The notes: generated by a model not told the origin, from the sequence alone. Numbered from the stretch's first letter, positions 8,650-17,893 are shown. The stretch is 39,283 bases of DNA from Catenovulum agarivorans DS-2 (GCF_000568405.1 NZ_ARZY01000042.1:1-39283), one strand, 5' to 3'. A program made the numbers and translations.

Positions 8650-8889
8650 ATGGAACATGCACAATTATTATTATTGGGTACAGAAGGTTGCCATTTGTGT
8701 GATCTAGCATACCAAGTATTAGCAAACATAGGTTTGGCACAACATATTCAAATAATCGATATTGCTGAAAACGAGCATATGGTTGAGCAGTTTGGCGAGC
8801 GTATCCCAGTATTACAAGATAGTTTAACCAAAGACTGTTTAAACTGGCCGTTTAACGAGCAGCAAGTGATAGAGTGGTTAGAAAATTAA
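8650..8889 (+). CDS. Glutaredoxin family protein (DUF836-like)
   Basis: A 79-residue small redox protein. The active-site motif is CHLC (Cys14 and Cys17) after LLLGTEG, followed by a helix. A GERIPVLQD segment supplies the cis-proline. This is the pattern of short glutaredoxin-like proteins of the DUF836 family, often found beside rlmKL and uup in Gammaproteobacteria. It starts 11 bases after rlmKL and ends one base before uup, so it is translated as part of the operon. The physiological partner is not known. Confidence 0.85.
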   Translation: MEHAQLLLLGTEGCHLCDLAYQVLANIGLAQHIQIIDIAENEHMVEQFGERIPVLQDSLTKDCLNWPFNEQQVIEWLEN

Positions 8890-8890
8890 T

Positions 8891-10792
8891 ATGAATTTAT
8901 ACCGTATAACGAACGGCCATTTAGCTTTTGGTGATCATCCGTTGTTAATAGGTGCAGAATTGCAAATTAACAAAGGTGAAAAGATTTCCATATTGGGACG
9001 CAATGGTACGGGTAAGTCCACTTTGTTAAAAATCATTAGTGGAGAACAAAACTTAGATTCGGGCGAAGTAAATGTCCGCGCTGGCACGATAATTTCTCGC
9101 TTACCTCAAGATCCACCACGCAATACACAAGGCACAGTATATCAATATGTTGCTGAAGGTTTGGGGGCTGCAGGTACAGCTTTAGGGGAATTTTATCTGT
9201 TAAGTACACAAGCCGATGCTTGTTTAGACAAAATGTCGGTGATTCAGCAACAGATAGACAAACTTGATGCCTGGTCCATAGAACCCAAAATCCAGCAAGT
9301 TATTTCACGTTTAGGCTTAAATCCAGACACTGAATTAACATCAATGTCAGGTGGTTGGTTACGTAAAGTGGCATTGGCTCGAGCGCTCGTTGTTGAGCCT
9401 GATATCTTGCTACTAGATGAACCAACTAACCATTTGGACTATCAATCTATTGCTTGGTTAGAAAGCTTTTTAAAAGAGTTTAACGGCGCGGTTGTATTCA
9501 TTTCGCATGATAGGGCATTTGTTCGTAATTTATCTGATTCTATTTTAGATTTAGATCGTGGCAAACTTATCCGCTTTGAACGTGGTTATGATCAATATCT
9601 AATTGATAAAGCTGAATATCTAAAAATAGAAGAAGAAACGAACCGTAAGTTTGATATCAAACTCGCGCAAGAAGAAGCTTGGATCCGCCAGGGAATTAAA
9701 GCGCGTCGAACCCGCAATGAAGGCCGAGTAAGACATTTACAACAGATGCGAAAAGACCGAGCTTCAAGGAGAGATGTTCAAGGTACAGCCAATCTCAAAC
9801 TTGAAGAAGACAAGCGCTCTGGTAAGGTGGTTGCTGAAATATTGGGCTTGAACTATGCCTATGGTGAGCAAAACATCGTCTCCAATTTTGATGGTTTGAT
9901 TTTACGCGGCGATAAAATTGCCTTGGTTGGCCCAAATGGATGCGGTAAATCGACTTTTATTAAACTGATATTGGGTCAATTAAAACCTGATTCGGGCAAT
10001 ATCAAAGTTGGTACTAATTTAGATGTTGTGTATTTTGACCAATATCGTTCACAGCTTGATGAAGAAAAGTCGGTGATGGACAATGTCGCAGATGGCAAGC
10101 AAGATGTTGTATTTAATGGACAAACACGCCATGCACTCGGTTATCTGCAAGATTTTTTGTTTAGTCCTCAAAGAGCGCGTTCTCCGGTAAAGTCATTATC
10201 AGGCGGTGAAAAGAATCGACTCTTGTTGGCCAAATTGTTTTTAAAACCAGCTAACTTATTGGTACTAGATGAACCAACTAATGATCTTGATGTAGAAACA
10301 CTCGAGCTACTAGAAGAATTATTAGATCAGTATTCAGGTACACTATTATTGGTATCGCATGACCGTGAATTTGTAAATAACACAGTTACTTCGAGCTATT
10401 ATTTTCATGGTAATGGGGTTATTGAAGAGTTTGTTGGTGGTTACGATGTTATAGTACCTGCAATTGAACAGCGAAATCGTCAACTGCAACAACAAAATAA
10501 AAAAACTGAACCAAAAGCTGAACCAAAAAGCTCGACACCAGTCGAAAAATCACAAAATAACAAAACAAAACTGTCGTATAAGCAGAAACGTTTGTTAGAA
10601 TCGTTGCCACAAACCATTGAACAGCTTGAAAGTCAGATAGAAACTTTGCAATTAGAAATCAATTCACCAGAGTTTTTCAGTAAAGAACAAAGTTATACTC
10701 AAGCTAAATTAGACGCTTTAGCTAAAGTTGAAGCAGAACTTGAGCAAGCTTTTGAGCAATGGGAAGAATTGGAAAGCCTACAGAATAATTAA
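8891..10792 (+). CDS. uup: ABC-F ATPase Uup
   Basis: A 633-residue soluble ABC-F protein with two ATP-binding domains and no membrane segments, close to the E. coli Uup length (635). Domain 1 has Walker A GRNGTGKST (about 36), signature SGGWLRKVALARAL (about 154) and Walker B LLLDEPTNHLD. Domain 2 has GPNGCGKST (about 347), LSGGEKNRLLLAKLF (about 436) and LLVLDEPTNDLD. A linker, rich in Lys, Pro and Gln, leads to a C-terminal coiled coil (about 560-630) that in Uup binds DNA. ABC-F proteins act on the ribosome; Uup also affects transposon excision and branched DNA. The start follows the previous stop by one base. Confidence 0.96.
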   Translation: MNLYRITNGHLAFGDHPLLIGAELQINKGEKISILGRNGTGKSTLLKIISGEQNLDSGEVNVRAGTIISRLPQDPPRNTQGTVYQYVAEGLGAAGTALGEFYLLSTQADACLDKMSVIQQQIDKLDAWSIEPKIQQVISRLGLNPDTELTSMSGGWLRKVALARALVVEPDILLLDEPTNHLDYQSIAWLESFLKEFNGAVVFISHDRAFVRNLSDSILDLDRGKLIRFERGYDQYLIDKAEYLKIEEETNRKFDIKLAQEEAWIRQGIKARRTRNEGRVRHLQQMRKDRASRRDVQGTANLKLEEDKRSGKVVAEILGLNYAYGEQNIVSNFDGLILRGDKIALVGPNGCGKSTFIKLILGQLKPDSGNIKVGTNLDVVYFDQYRSQLDEEKSVMDNVADGKQDVVFNGQTRHALGYLQDFLFSPQRARSPVKSLSGGEKNRLLLAKLFLKPANLLVLDEPTNDLDVETLELLEELLDQYSGTLLLVSHDREFVNNTVTSSYYFHGNGVIEEFVGGYDVIVPAIEQRNRQLQQQNKKTEPKAEPKSSTPVEKSQNNKTKLSYKQKRLLESLPQTIEQLESQIETLQLEINSPEFFSKEQSYTQAKLDALAKVEAELEQAFEQWEELESLQNN

Positions 10793-12502
10793 ATGATGAA
10801 TAAACTAACAAAATTATCAATCGCCTTGTTAACAGCAAGTGCAAGTTTCGCCACTTTTGCGAGTGCACTCAGTTATAACCTTGAGACTATTAGCACTGCG
10901 GAAGTATTTAAGAACAGCTTTCCTATCGATATAAATGATAATAATGAAGCTGTCTCCTTGAATACGGGAATATATCAACATCCTGTCGATTTATCGTTGC
11001 TCGACTTTGACGAACGAGACTTAACTTTTGCAAATCAATTAGCGCAAGTGGGTGTCAACAACGTTAGTTACCTAGAAAGTGTTAAAAAGGGAAACTTCGA
11101 CGCAACCAGTTTGCAGTCAGTATTGGGTTACATATCAGGCAACGCAAGTGACGGCCGATATCAGCCAATTGCAAATTATCGATCGTCATTGGCTGAATAT
11201 AATCAAAGTGAAGAGTTAGTCGTATTTGACACTATCAACCCAAACACAGATGAGTTGAGTTATTTTAACAACGAATACGCGCGTGGGATCAACAACTTAT
11301 CATGGATCGTAGGTGACACTAGCTCAACGTTTACTCGAACCGAATTTAACGATGAAACTTGGCTAATTCCAAACTTTATTCATCGTGGTTTTGTTAAAAC
11401 CAGAAACCGAGTTATAGAACTTTTACCACCTTATGATGAAATCGTCGGTGGTGTTAGTTATGCGACAGAAATTTCTAACTCAGGCTGGGTTGTTGGTTAT
11501 GGGTCAATAGAGGCGACGAATAATGTATTGTCGATCGAAGCTTCATGTGAACAGAATGACCTGATCCCTGAACAAGTATGCTTATGGCAAGGGTTTAATA
11601 ACAATATTGCAAATCAAACAAGCTTTTTTAAAACGCATGCACTGATGTGGAAGGTCAATGCAAATGGTGAGGTATCTCAACCAATTGATCTGGGCATTGC
11701 TATCGACGACTCTGGCTCAACCAACCAAGCAGTTTATTCTAGCCGAGCATTTGCGGTCAACGAAGAAGGTTATGCCGTAGGTGATTCGCATGTCAGAGAT
11801 GTAAACGATGATGTTCGCCGCCAAGCAGCGCTATTTCACAACGGTTCTGTGCATATCATCACCAATCCACTTACTTATCCTGCAAGCCGTGCCACTGATA
11901 TTAACGACAATAATATTGTTATTGGCGTGATGTCAGATACAGCTGGTTTAGGTATTGTGCAAAAGAGCTTTTATTATGACCTGAACACCAGTGATACTCA
12001 GGTACAAAAATTAGATGATTTTGCGGTTAGCTCACAAACTTTAGCGCGAGCAATTAATAATCAAAATGTTATCGTCGGCCAAACTGAAATCGATGCATTA
12101 ACAGGCGGCTCTACGCCTAAACATGGTTTTGTCTATTATACAGATACAGACGAAATGTTTGACTTAAATGAGCTAATGACCTGCGACACAAACATGACGA
12201 TTGTCGACGCGGTAGCGATTAATAATGATGGGGTTATTTTAGCACACGCAAGTGCAACGCAAACTGCCACAAATATTATGAATCAACAATTAGTTGACGG
12301 TTTAAGCGGTGAATTCGCGCGTGAACAAGTTAATCACACCGTTAAACTTGTTCCAGATGCACAAGGAATGTATGACTGCGTGCTACCAGGAGACGACATT
12401 AAAATTAAGCGCAAGGGCGCTTCTTTTTCTTGGATTTACTTAAGTTTGTTATTTATTACATTTTTGTTTAAAAAATCAATTCGTAATAGGAAATCGATCT
12501 AA
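10793..12502 (+). CDS. DUF3466 family exported protein with GlyGly-CTERM-like tail
   Basis: A 569-residue protein beginning directly after the uup stop codon (ATGATG, two adjacent starts). The N-terminus is a signal peptide (hydrophobic core, ASA cleavage near residue 24). The body has repeated units built on 'IN..G.VVG' (for example AINNQNVIVGQTEID and DINDNNIVIGVMSD), which look like HAF-type beta repeats. The C-terminus is GASFSW, a hydrophobic helix, then a basic tail (KKSIRNRK). This matches the layout of GlyGly-CTERM rhombosortase signals, though the glycines are degraded. From general knowledge, DUF3466 genes sit between uup and rmf in related marine genera. The function is unknown; it is probably surface-attached. 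Confidence 0.8.
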   Translation: MMNKLTKLSIALLTASASFATFASALSYNLETISTAEVFKNSFPIDINDNNEAVSLNTGIYQHPVDLSLLDFDERDLTFANQLAQVGVNNVSYLESVKKGNFDATSLQSVLGYISGNASDGRYQPIANYRSSLAEYNQSEELVVFDTINPNTDELSYFNNEYARGINNLSWIVGDTSSTFTRTEFNDETWLIPNFIHRGFVKTRNRVIELLPPYDEIVGGVSYATEISNSGWVVGYGSIEATNNVLSIEASCEQNDLIPEQVCLWQGFNNNIANQTSFFKTHALMWKVNANGEVSQPIDLGIAIDDSGSTNQAVYSSRAFAVNEEGYAVGDSHVRDVNDDVRRQAALFHNGSVHIITNPLTYPASRATDINDNNIVIGVMSDTAGLGIVQKSFYYDLNTSDTQVQKLDDFAVSSQTLARAINNQNVIVGQTEIDALTGGSTPKHGFVYYTDTDEMFDLNELMTCDTNMTIVDAVAINNDGVILAHASATQTATNIMNQQLVDGLSGEFAREQVNHTVKLVPDAQGMYDCVLPGDDIKIKRKGASFSWIYLSLLFITFLFKKSIRNRKSI

Positions 12503-12546
12503 GCTAACTGACCTATGGTGAATTGTTAGAAACTTCCCGTTAATCA

Positions 12547-12583
12547 GCTGGTTACTTAATATTTGGCTTAATAAGTAACCAGC
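12547..12583. repeat. 12-bp inverted repeat between the DUF3466 gene and rmf
   Basis: GCTGGTTACTTA (12547-12558) pairs perfectly with TAAGTAACCAGC (12572-12583) around 13 bases. No U-run follows. It may protect or end the upstream mRNA, or act as a protein site for rmf control. Confidence 0.6.
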
Positions 12584-12616
12584 AACCATCAAAAGTCCCT
12601 GTTGCAATACCCCGTT

Positions 12617-12630
12617 AAATTAGCTAATTT
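12617..12630. promoter_or_regulatory. Perfect 14-bp palindrome upstream of rmf
   Basis: AAATTAGCTAATTT is self-complementary and lies 75-88 bases before the rmf ATG. TTGCAA (12602-12607) lies 17 bases before TAATTT, so the palindrome overlaps a possible -10. Operator function is inferred. Confidence 0.4.
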
Positions 12631-12704
12631 GAAAGTGAAGGCACGCAAGCGTGTTGCTTCAAATTAATATCCAAAAACCAAAAACGGATGAAGGAATTGC
12701 TTAC

Positions 12705-12881
12705 ATGAAAAGACAAAAGCGTGATCGTTTAGAAAGAGCTCAGTCTAAAGGCTATCAAGCAGGTCTAACTGGTAAAACTAAAGAATGTTGTCCATATCAG
12801 GAAACTGATACAAGAGCCCAGTGGTTGGGTGGATGGCGAACGGCGGTAGATGACAGAGTTTCGTTTTTTGGAGGAAAGTAA
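12705..12881 (+). CDS. rmf: Ribosome modulation factor RMF
   Basis: A 58-residue basic protein that starts MKRQKRDRLERAQSKGYQAG and contains the RAQWLGGWR signature. It is almost collinear with E. coli RMF (55 residues). RMF binds 30S subunits in stationary phase and pairs 70S ribosomes into inactive 100S dimers. I start it at ATG 12705, with AAGGA 9 bases upstream; the reading frame is open further upstream but that part does not belong to the family. The gene is alone between a 200-base leader rich in inverted repeats and a strong bidirectional terminator. In E. coli it responds to growth rate and ppGpp. Confidence 0.96.
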   Translation: MKRQKRDRLERAQSKGYQAGLTGKTKECCPYQETDTRAQWLGGWRTAVDDRVSFFGGK

Positions 12882-12882
12882 G

Positions 12883-12906
12883 AAAAAAGCCCTTAAGGGC
12901 TTTTTT
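12883..12906. terminator. Bidirectional rho-independent terminator (rmf / fabA)
   Basis: A perfect palindrome: six A, GCCCTTAAGGGC, six T. It gives a stem and U-run on both strands and serves the convergent rmf and fabA genes. Confidence 0.9.
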
Positions 12907-12944
12907 CTTATCTAGAGCATAATTGTATAAAGTACCTAGTTTAG

Positions 12945-13457
12945 TTAGAAGCCAGATGTATCTTGGAATAAACCAACCTTTAAATCTTTCGCTTCATAGA
13001 TAACTTTACCGTCTACAGCTACAGTACCATCAGCCATACCCATAAATAATTTACGCTTAATTACACGCTTCATATCAATTCGGTAAGTAACTTTTTTCGC
13101 AGTTGGTAAGATCTGACCGGTAAACTTAACTTCACCAACACCTAAAGCTCGACCTTTACCAGGACCACCAGACCAACCTAAAAAGAAACCGACCAATTGC
13201 CACATAGCGTCAAGACCTAAACAACCTGGCATCACAGGATCACCAGGGAAGTGGCAATCAAAAAACCATAGGTCAGGCGTAATATCAAGCTCGGCTTCAA
13301 TATAGCCTTTGTTTGCAACACCACCTTCGTCATAAATAGCGGTAATGCGATCCATCATAAGCATATTAGGCGCAGGTAGTTGGCTATTACCTGGACCAAA
13401 AAGTTCGCCTCGGCTACAAGCCAATAGGCCTTCTTTGTCAAAACTGTTTTGTTTCAT
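12945..13457 (-). CDS. fabA: 3-hydroxydecanoyl-ACP dehydratase/isomerase FabA
   Basis: A 170-residue hot-dog-fold enzyme. It dehydrates 3-hydroxyacyl-ACP and isomerises trans-2-decenoyl-ACP to cis-3-decenoyl-ACP, the branch point to unsaturated fatty acids. The active-site region [21 protein letters not shown] carries His69 and Asp83, matching E. coli His70 and Asp84. Length matches the family (E. coli 172). It works with FabB, which is not in the window. A FabR-like operator lies 40-63 bases upstream of the start, so repression by an unsaturated acyl-ACP/CoA sensor is likely. The lonH-type protease gene is immediately upstream, as in E. coli, with an 87-base gap that allows its own promoter. 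Confidence 0.97.
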   Translation of the reverse strand: MKQNSFDKEGLLACSRGELFGPGNSQLPAPNMLMMDRITAIYDEGGVANKGYIEAELDITPDLWFFDCHFPGDPVMPGCLGLDAMWQLVGFFLGWSGGPGKGRALGVGEVKFTGQILPTAKKVTYRIDMKRVIKRKLFMGMADGTVAVDGKVIYEAKDLKVGLFQDTSGF

Positions 13458-13496
13458 TTTGGCTAGTCAATATATTGATTAAAATTCGGCGCATAC

Positions 13497-13520
13497 TTTA
13501 GCGAACACATGTGCGCTAAA
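13497..13520 (-). promoter_or_regulatory. FabR-like operator upstream of fabA
   Basis: The core AGCGAACACATGTGCGCT (13500-13517) fits the E. coli FabR operator pattern AGCGTACA-N2-TGTACGCT with two differences. Outer TTT/AAA extend the symmetry to 24 bases with 10 of 12 pairs matched. It is just upstream of fabA. FabR identity is inferred from the motif as I remember it. Confidence 0.6.
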
Positions 13521-13544
13521 CAAGTCTGAGCAGCTAATTTCTCA

Positions 13545-15158
13545 CTATTTATTAAATAATTTAATTAATTTATGCCAAATAGAGCTAATTTCATCATCCT
13601 GTTGGCTAAATTTGTCTAATTCAACTTTAACCAAATCAAATAGACCTTTTTGATCATCTGTTTCAGCTGGTTTGCCAGTAAGTATTTCTGAAGCTTGATG
13701 GACATGGTCAATTGCATAAATTTTAAAGGTGCCATTGCTGACAGCTGTTTTAATTTCGCTGGTTAAATTTAAATTTGCAACATTAGCTTTGGGGATTATT
13801 ACCGAGTGAACTTGAGAAGGCGCTTTTAATTTGGCTAGGGTATAAAAACCTTCAATTTTCAAATCAACACCACCGACGGCCAATACATTACCCAATTGAT
13901 CCATCGCACCAGTTACAGCAACGTGTTGGTTAATAGGAATGTTCGATATAGCCGACAGCAGGGCATATAATTCAGCTAAAGATGCACTATCGCCATCAAC
14001 TTCATGGTAAGACTGCTCAAATACTATGTTGGATGAAATTGGCAAAGGTTCGTTGCGCGCAAATACCTTGGCAACAAATGAAGATAAAATCATCATAGCT
14101 TTAGCATGGATGTTGCCACCTAAATCGGATTTTCGTTCTATATCGCCAATATCACCTTCACCGACAAAAATATTTGCGGTGATTCTAGATGGTTCACCAA
14201 ACTCAGCAAGCGCTGTTTCTACAACGGTTAAGCCATTAATTTGGCCAACCACAGCACCAGAGAAATCTACTTTGATACTGTTATTTTTAATTTGCTCGTA
14301 ATTAAATAGACGCGCAGTCGCGTGAAAGCCTTCTAGTTCTCGAACAGTTAATTCAACTGTTTGCTGACTGATGTTCGTTTGGATTCTTTGTTTAATTTGT
14401 TCGATGTAGTTTAAGTCAATCGACATCCAGTTTTGGTCTTCACATCTTCTAGCAAGTGCCCAAACAATTGCATTAAATGCATTTTCATCAAGTTGGTAAT
14501 TTAGGGCTTGTAGTAAAGCATTTAAAGCCGATAAGGTTGTTGGATTGATTTCAACTGCGTAGTCAGCCTCATAAATTCGGTCCTGACTAATTTGACCCAA
14601 AGCAGGGCATAAGTACAAAAGTTGCTGAATTGAGTCGTAGTCACCCAAGATAATTATCTTTTTATCCAGCTTAATTTTGCTATGTCTTAGTTGTTTAAAC
14701 TCTGCTTGCTGATAGTCTTTGCTTAACCACTGGGTGTCGAATACTTTTGTAACGGCTGTTTTAACCAATAAATCGGCGCAATCTAAATCTTGCAGCAATA
14801 AATGAGTCGAAAAAATTAAATACTCATTATCAGCGTTAAAGATTTCTCCAGGCGAAAAATGTGCTTTACCACTGGTGGTTAGCTTAAATCGTCCGAACAA
14901 GGTTTCTTTGCCGCAATTACAAATAAGTTGGTTGTCTAAGCCTAGCCAAGTTAATAATTGAGCTGTATGAGGTTGACCGCACAACAAATGAATCAGTTGA
15001 TCCACTTTATTGGTTAAATCGACAAAGCTAGCGAGCTGAGGTAATAGGGCGCTTGAGTTAATGTCATCCTTTGAGTAAGAATAGGACGAAAGTTTCTCCT
15101 CAATGCTTAATTGCTCTACTGATAATTCAAGTTGTGCAATATCCTTCGCGTTTGACAT
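13545..15158 (-). CDS. ycbZ: Lon-family protease homologue (YcbZ/LonH type)
   Basis: A 537-residue protein with a C-terminal Lon protease domain. Ser391 lies in EVDGDSASLAEL and Lys434 in VDLKIEGFY. They are 43 residues apart, the same spacing as the Ser679-Lys722 dyad of E. coli Lon, so the proteolytic site looks intact. Upstream parts include GEVGEPSRIT-like and GDIERKSDLGGNIHAKAMMIL segments typical of this subgroup. I see no Walker A P-loop in the N-terminal 250 residues, so ATP use is doubtful. E. coli YcbZ (586 residues) also sits next to fabA. Its substrates are unknown. No strong ribosome site is seen at ATG 15158. Confidence 0.88.
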   Translation of the reverse strand: MSNAKDIAQLELSVEQLSIEEKLSSYSYSKDDINSSALLPQLASFVDLTNKVDQLIHLLCGQPHTAQLLTWLGLDNQLICNCGKETLFGRFKLTTSGKAHFSPGEIFNADNEYLIFSTHLLLQDLDCADLLVKTAVTKVFDTQWLSKDYQQAEFKQLRHSKIKLDKKIIILGDYDSIQQLLYLCPALGQISQDRIYEADYAVEINPTTLSALNALLQALNYQLDENAFNAIVWALARRCEDQNWMSIDLNYIEQIKQRIQTNISQQTVELTVRELEGFHATARLFNYEQIKNNSIKVDFSGAVVGQINGLTVVETALAEFGEPSRITANIFVGEGDIGDIERKSDLGGNIHAKAMMILSSFVAKVFARNEPLPISSNIVFEQSYHEVDGDSASLAELYALLSAISNIPINQHVAVTGAMDQLGNVLAVGGVDLKIEGFYTLAKLKAPSQVHSVIIPKANVANLNLTSEIKTAVSNGTFKIYAIDHVHQASEILTGKPAETDDQKGLFDLVKVELDKFSQQDDEISSIWHKLIKLFNK

Positions 15159-15380
15159 AAGCGCTAACCTGTTTGCTGCAAAATACTAGGGCGCGAAGTA
15201 TATACCTAAAGTTGTTTAAATTGCGAGATAATCACTTAGGTAACAGAAGATATGGCGATAAACAGCAACAAATACGCCTCAAACGGTAATTTATAACAAT
15301 TTATCGGGGGAGGATGTTTTAATTACTGATATATATGAGTATCATACGCCTCTTAATTATTCCCATAATGTAAATAACAA

Positions 15381-15401
15381 GTGGCACTTGGTAGGTGTCA
15401 C
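15381..15401 (+). promoter_or_regulatory. thrS leader: tRNA-Thr(GGU) anticodon-arm mimic
   Basis: A stem-loop 19-39 bases before the thrS ATG. Arms GTGGCAC and GTGTCAC form seven pairs (one G-U). The seven-base loop is TTGGTAG: U33-like T, then GGT in the anticodon positions, then A37-like A. GGU is a tRNA-Thr anticodon. The ribosome site (AAGGA, 15409-15413) follows closely. In E. coli ThrRS binds such an arm (CGU loop) in its own mRNA and blocks the ribosome. Confidence 0.75.
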
Positions 15402-15419
15402 CACTGGTAAGGAAATATA

Positions 15420-17333
15420 ATGCCTATTATCACTCTTCCTGATGGCTCAACAAGAGAATTTGAGCAAGCCGTAACTGTAATGCAAGTTGCTGAATCCATT
15501 GGCCCTGGTTTGGCCAAAGCAACAATCGCTGGCCGTGTTGATGGCCAACGAGTAGACGCATGCGACTTAATTGAAAACGATGCTAAGTTACAAATTATTA
15601 CCGCGAAAGATGAAGATGGTCTAGAAATCATTCGTCACTCGTGTGCACATTTGTTAGGTCACGCAATTAAGCAACTTTTCCCTGATGTAAAAATGGCGAT
15701 TGGCCCAACCATAGATAATGGTTTTTATTATGATATCGACTTAGATAAATCTTTGACCCAAGAAGATATCGAAGCGCTAGAAAAACGTATGTTACAATTG
15801 GCGAAGACCAACTATGCAGTGGTTAAAAAGCCAGTAAGCTGGCAAGAAGCGCGCGACACCTTTGAACAGCGTGGTGAACCATACAAAATTGAAATATTGG
15901 ATGAAAATATTTCAAAAGATGACAAACCTGCTTTGTATCATCACGAAGAATACATTGATATGTGTCGTGGTCCGCATGTACCAAATATGAAGTTTTGTCA
16001 GCACTTTAAACTAATGAAAGTCGCAGGAGCATATTGGCGTGGCAACTCAGACAATAAAATGTTGCAACGCGTTTATGGCACTGCTTGGGCCGACAAAAAA
16101 CAATTAAAGTCTTATTTAACCCGTTTAGCAGAAGCAGAAAAGCGCGACCATAGAAAAATTGGTAAGGCACTTGATTTATTCCACTGGCAAGAAGAAGCGC
16201 CAGGCATGGTGTTTTGGCATAATGATGGTTGGACCATTTACAAAACATTAGAAAACTACATGCGAGAGCAGTTAGTTAAATACGGCTATGAAGAAGTTAG
16301 AGCGCCGTTAATTTTAGATGTATGTATGTGGGAAAAATCAGGTCACTGGGATAAATATGGTGACATGATATTCTCAACAGAATCTGAAAAGCGCACCTAT
16401 GCAGTTAAACCAATGAACTGTCCTGGTCACGTACAAATCTTTAATCAAGGTTTAAAATCGTACCGTGACTTACCTTACCGTATGGCTGAATTTGGTTTAG
16501 TTCACAGAAATGAACCATCTGGTTCATTACACGGTTTAATGCGTGTTCGTTCATTTACTCAAGATGATGCGCACGTGTTTTGTACTGAAGAACAGATCTT
16601 GCAAGAAGTATCTTCGTGTATAGAAATGGTGTTCGATACATACAAAACTTTTGGTTTTGAAGATATTGACGTTAAATTGTCTACCAGACCTGAAAAACGT
16701 GTTGGAAGTGACGAAATTTGGGATAAAGCCGAAAAAGCGCTAGAAGATGCATTAAAAGCTAATGGCCTAGAGTTTGAACTTCAGCCTGGTGAAGGCGCGT
16801 TTTATGGACCAAAAATTGAATTTACTTTGCACGATTGTTTAGGTCGCGCATGGCAATGTGGCACAATTCAGCTAGACTTCTCTATGCCTGAGCGATTGGG
16901 TGCAACATATGTTGCTGAAGACAATGATCGAAAAACGCCTGTGATGATCCACAGAGCGATTTTAGGTTCATTAGAACGTTTTATCGGTATTATGATTGAA
17001 GAGTTTGCTGGGCATTTCCCAGTTTGGTTAGCGCCAACTCAAGCTGTTGTATTGAATATTACCGACAAACAAGGTGAATATTGCGAAAATATTGCTAAAA
17101 TATTGAACAAAAATGGATTTAGAGCCAAAGCTGACTTGAGAAATGAGAAAATTGGCTTTAAAATCCGCGAGCATACTTTAAAACGTATCCCATACATGTT
17201 GGTTGTAGGGGATAAAGAATTAGAGAATGGTCAAGTTGCAGTACGTACCCGTAAAGGTGAAGACCTCGGTGTTATGTCTATTGAACAAGCCGTTGAACTT
17301 ATTCAAGGCGACGTTGACTGTAAAAAATTATAA
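15420..17333 (+). CDS. thrS: Threonine-tRNA ligase
   Basis: A 637-residue class II aminoacyl-tRNA synthetase that charges tRNA-Thr, with the usual domain order. The TGS domain is at 1-60. The editing domain that hydrolyses Ser-tRNA-Thr includes [11 protein letters not shown] and [10 protein letters not shown]. The catalytic core has the zinc ligand in MNCPGHV, motif 2 ([20 protein letters not shown]) and motif 3 ([14 protein letters not shown]). The C-terminal anticodon-binding domain begins near residue 535. TAAGGAAA precedes ATG 15420. The leader has an anticodon-arm-like hairpin, so ThrRS probably represses its own translation. infC follows after 20 bases, giving the conserved thrS-infC-rpmI-rplT order. 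Confidence 0.97.
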   Translation: MPIITLPDGSTREFEQAVTVMQVAESIGPGLAKATIAGRVDGQRVDACDLIENDAKLQIITAKDEDGLEIIRHSCAHLLGHAIKQLFPDVKMAIGPTIDNGFYYDIDLDKSLTQEDIEALEKRMLQLAKTNYAVVKKPVSWQEARDTFEQRGEPYKIEILDENISKDDKPALYHHEEYIDMCRGPHVPNMKFCQHFKLMKVAGAYWRGNSDNKMLQRVYGTAWADKKQLKSYLTRLAEAEKRDHRKIGKALDLFHWQEEAPGMVFWHNDGWTIYKTLENYMREQLVKYGYEEVRAPLILDVCMWEKSGHWDKYGDMIFSTESEKRTYAVKPMNCPGHVQIFNQGLKSYRDLPYRMAEFGLVHRNEPSGSLHGLMRVRSFTQDDAHVFCTEEQILQEVSSCIEMVFDTYKTFGFEDIDVKLSTRPEKRVGSDEIWDKAEKALEDALKANGLEFELQPGEGAFYGPKIEFTLHDCLGRAWQCGTIQLDFSMPERLGATYVAEDNDRKTPVMIHRAILGSLERFIGIMIEEFAGHFPVWLAPTQAVVLNITDKQGEYCENIAKILNKNGFRAKADLRNEKIGFKIREHTLKRIPYMLVVGDKELENGQVAVRTRKGEDLGVMSIEQAVELIQGDVDCKKL

Positions 17334-17353
17334 TTTTCGTGGAGGAATGAACC

Positions 17354-17893
17354 ATTAAAGGTGGTAGAAAAGGCCCAGAGGCCGGCAAAGCGCGTATTAA
17401 CGATGAAATCGACGTAAAAGAAGTACGTTTAATTGACGCAGAAGGCGAACAAGCTGGCGTTGTCAGCTTAAGAGAAGCTCAGGATATGGCTGATGAGGCC
17501 AAGTTAGATTTGGTTGAGATTAGTCCTAATGCGAATCCACCCGTCTGTCGAGTGATGGATTACGGTAAGTTTCTGTACGAAAAGAGTAAATCTGCTAAAG
17601 AGCAGAAGAAAAAGCAAAAACAGGTTCAGGTTAAGGAAGTTAAATTCCGACCTGGAACTGACATAGGCGACTATCAGGTAAAACTACGCAACCTGACTCG
17701 CTTTTTAGAAGACGGTGACAAAACCAAAGTAACGATTCGCTTCCGCGGTCGTGAAATGGCGCATCAAGAAATTGGTATTGATATGATGAATCGTATCAAA
17801 AATGACTTATCAGACTTGGCTCAAGTGGAATCTTTCCCAAGCCGAGTTGAAGGTCGCCAAATGATCATGGTGTTGGCACCAATTAAGAAGTAG
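17354..17893 (+). CDS. infC: Translation initiation factor IF-3, AUU start
   Basis: Begins at ATT 17354 (AUU codon) with GGAGGA at 17341-17346. The product is 179 residues, starting [17 protein letters not shown], close to E. coli IF-3 (180). Any start at a later standard codon would remove most of the N-terminal domain. The N-terminal domain holds [14 protein letters not shown], and a Lys-rich linker ([12 protein letters not shown]) leads to the C-terminal domain with [19 protein letters not shown]-3 binds 30S subunits and rejects non-standard starts, so the AUU start gives negative feedback, as known in E. coli. An ATG at 17347 opens only a three-codon reading frame. Confidence 0.96.
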   Translation: MKGGRKGPEAGKARINDEIDVKEVRLIDAEGEQAGVVSLREAQDMADEAKLDLVEISPNANPPVCRVMDYGKFLYEKSKSAKEQKKKQKQVQVKEVKFRPGTDIGDYQVKLRNLTRFLEDGDKTKVTIRFRGREMAHQEIGIDMMNRIKNDLSDLAQVESFPSRVEGRQMIMVLAPIKK

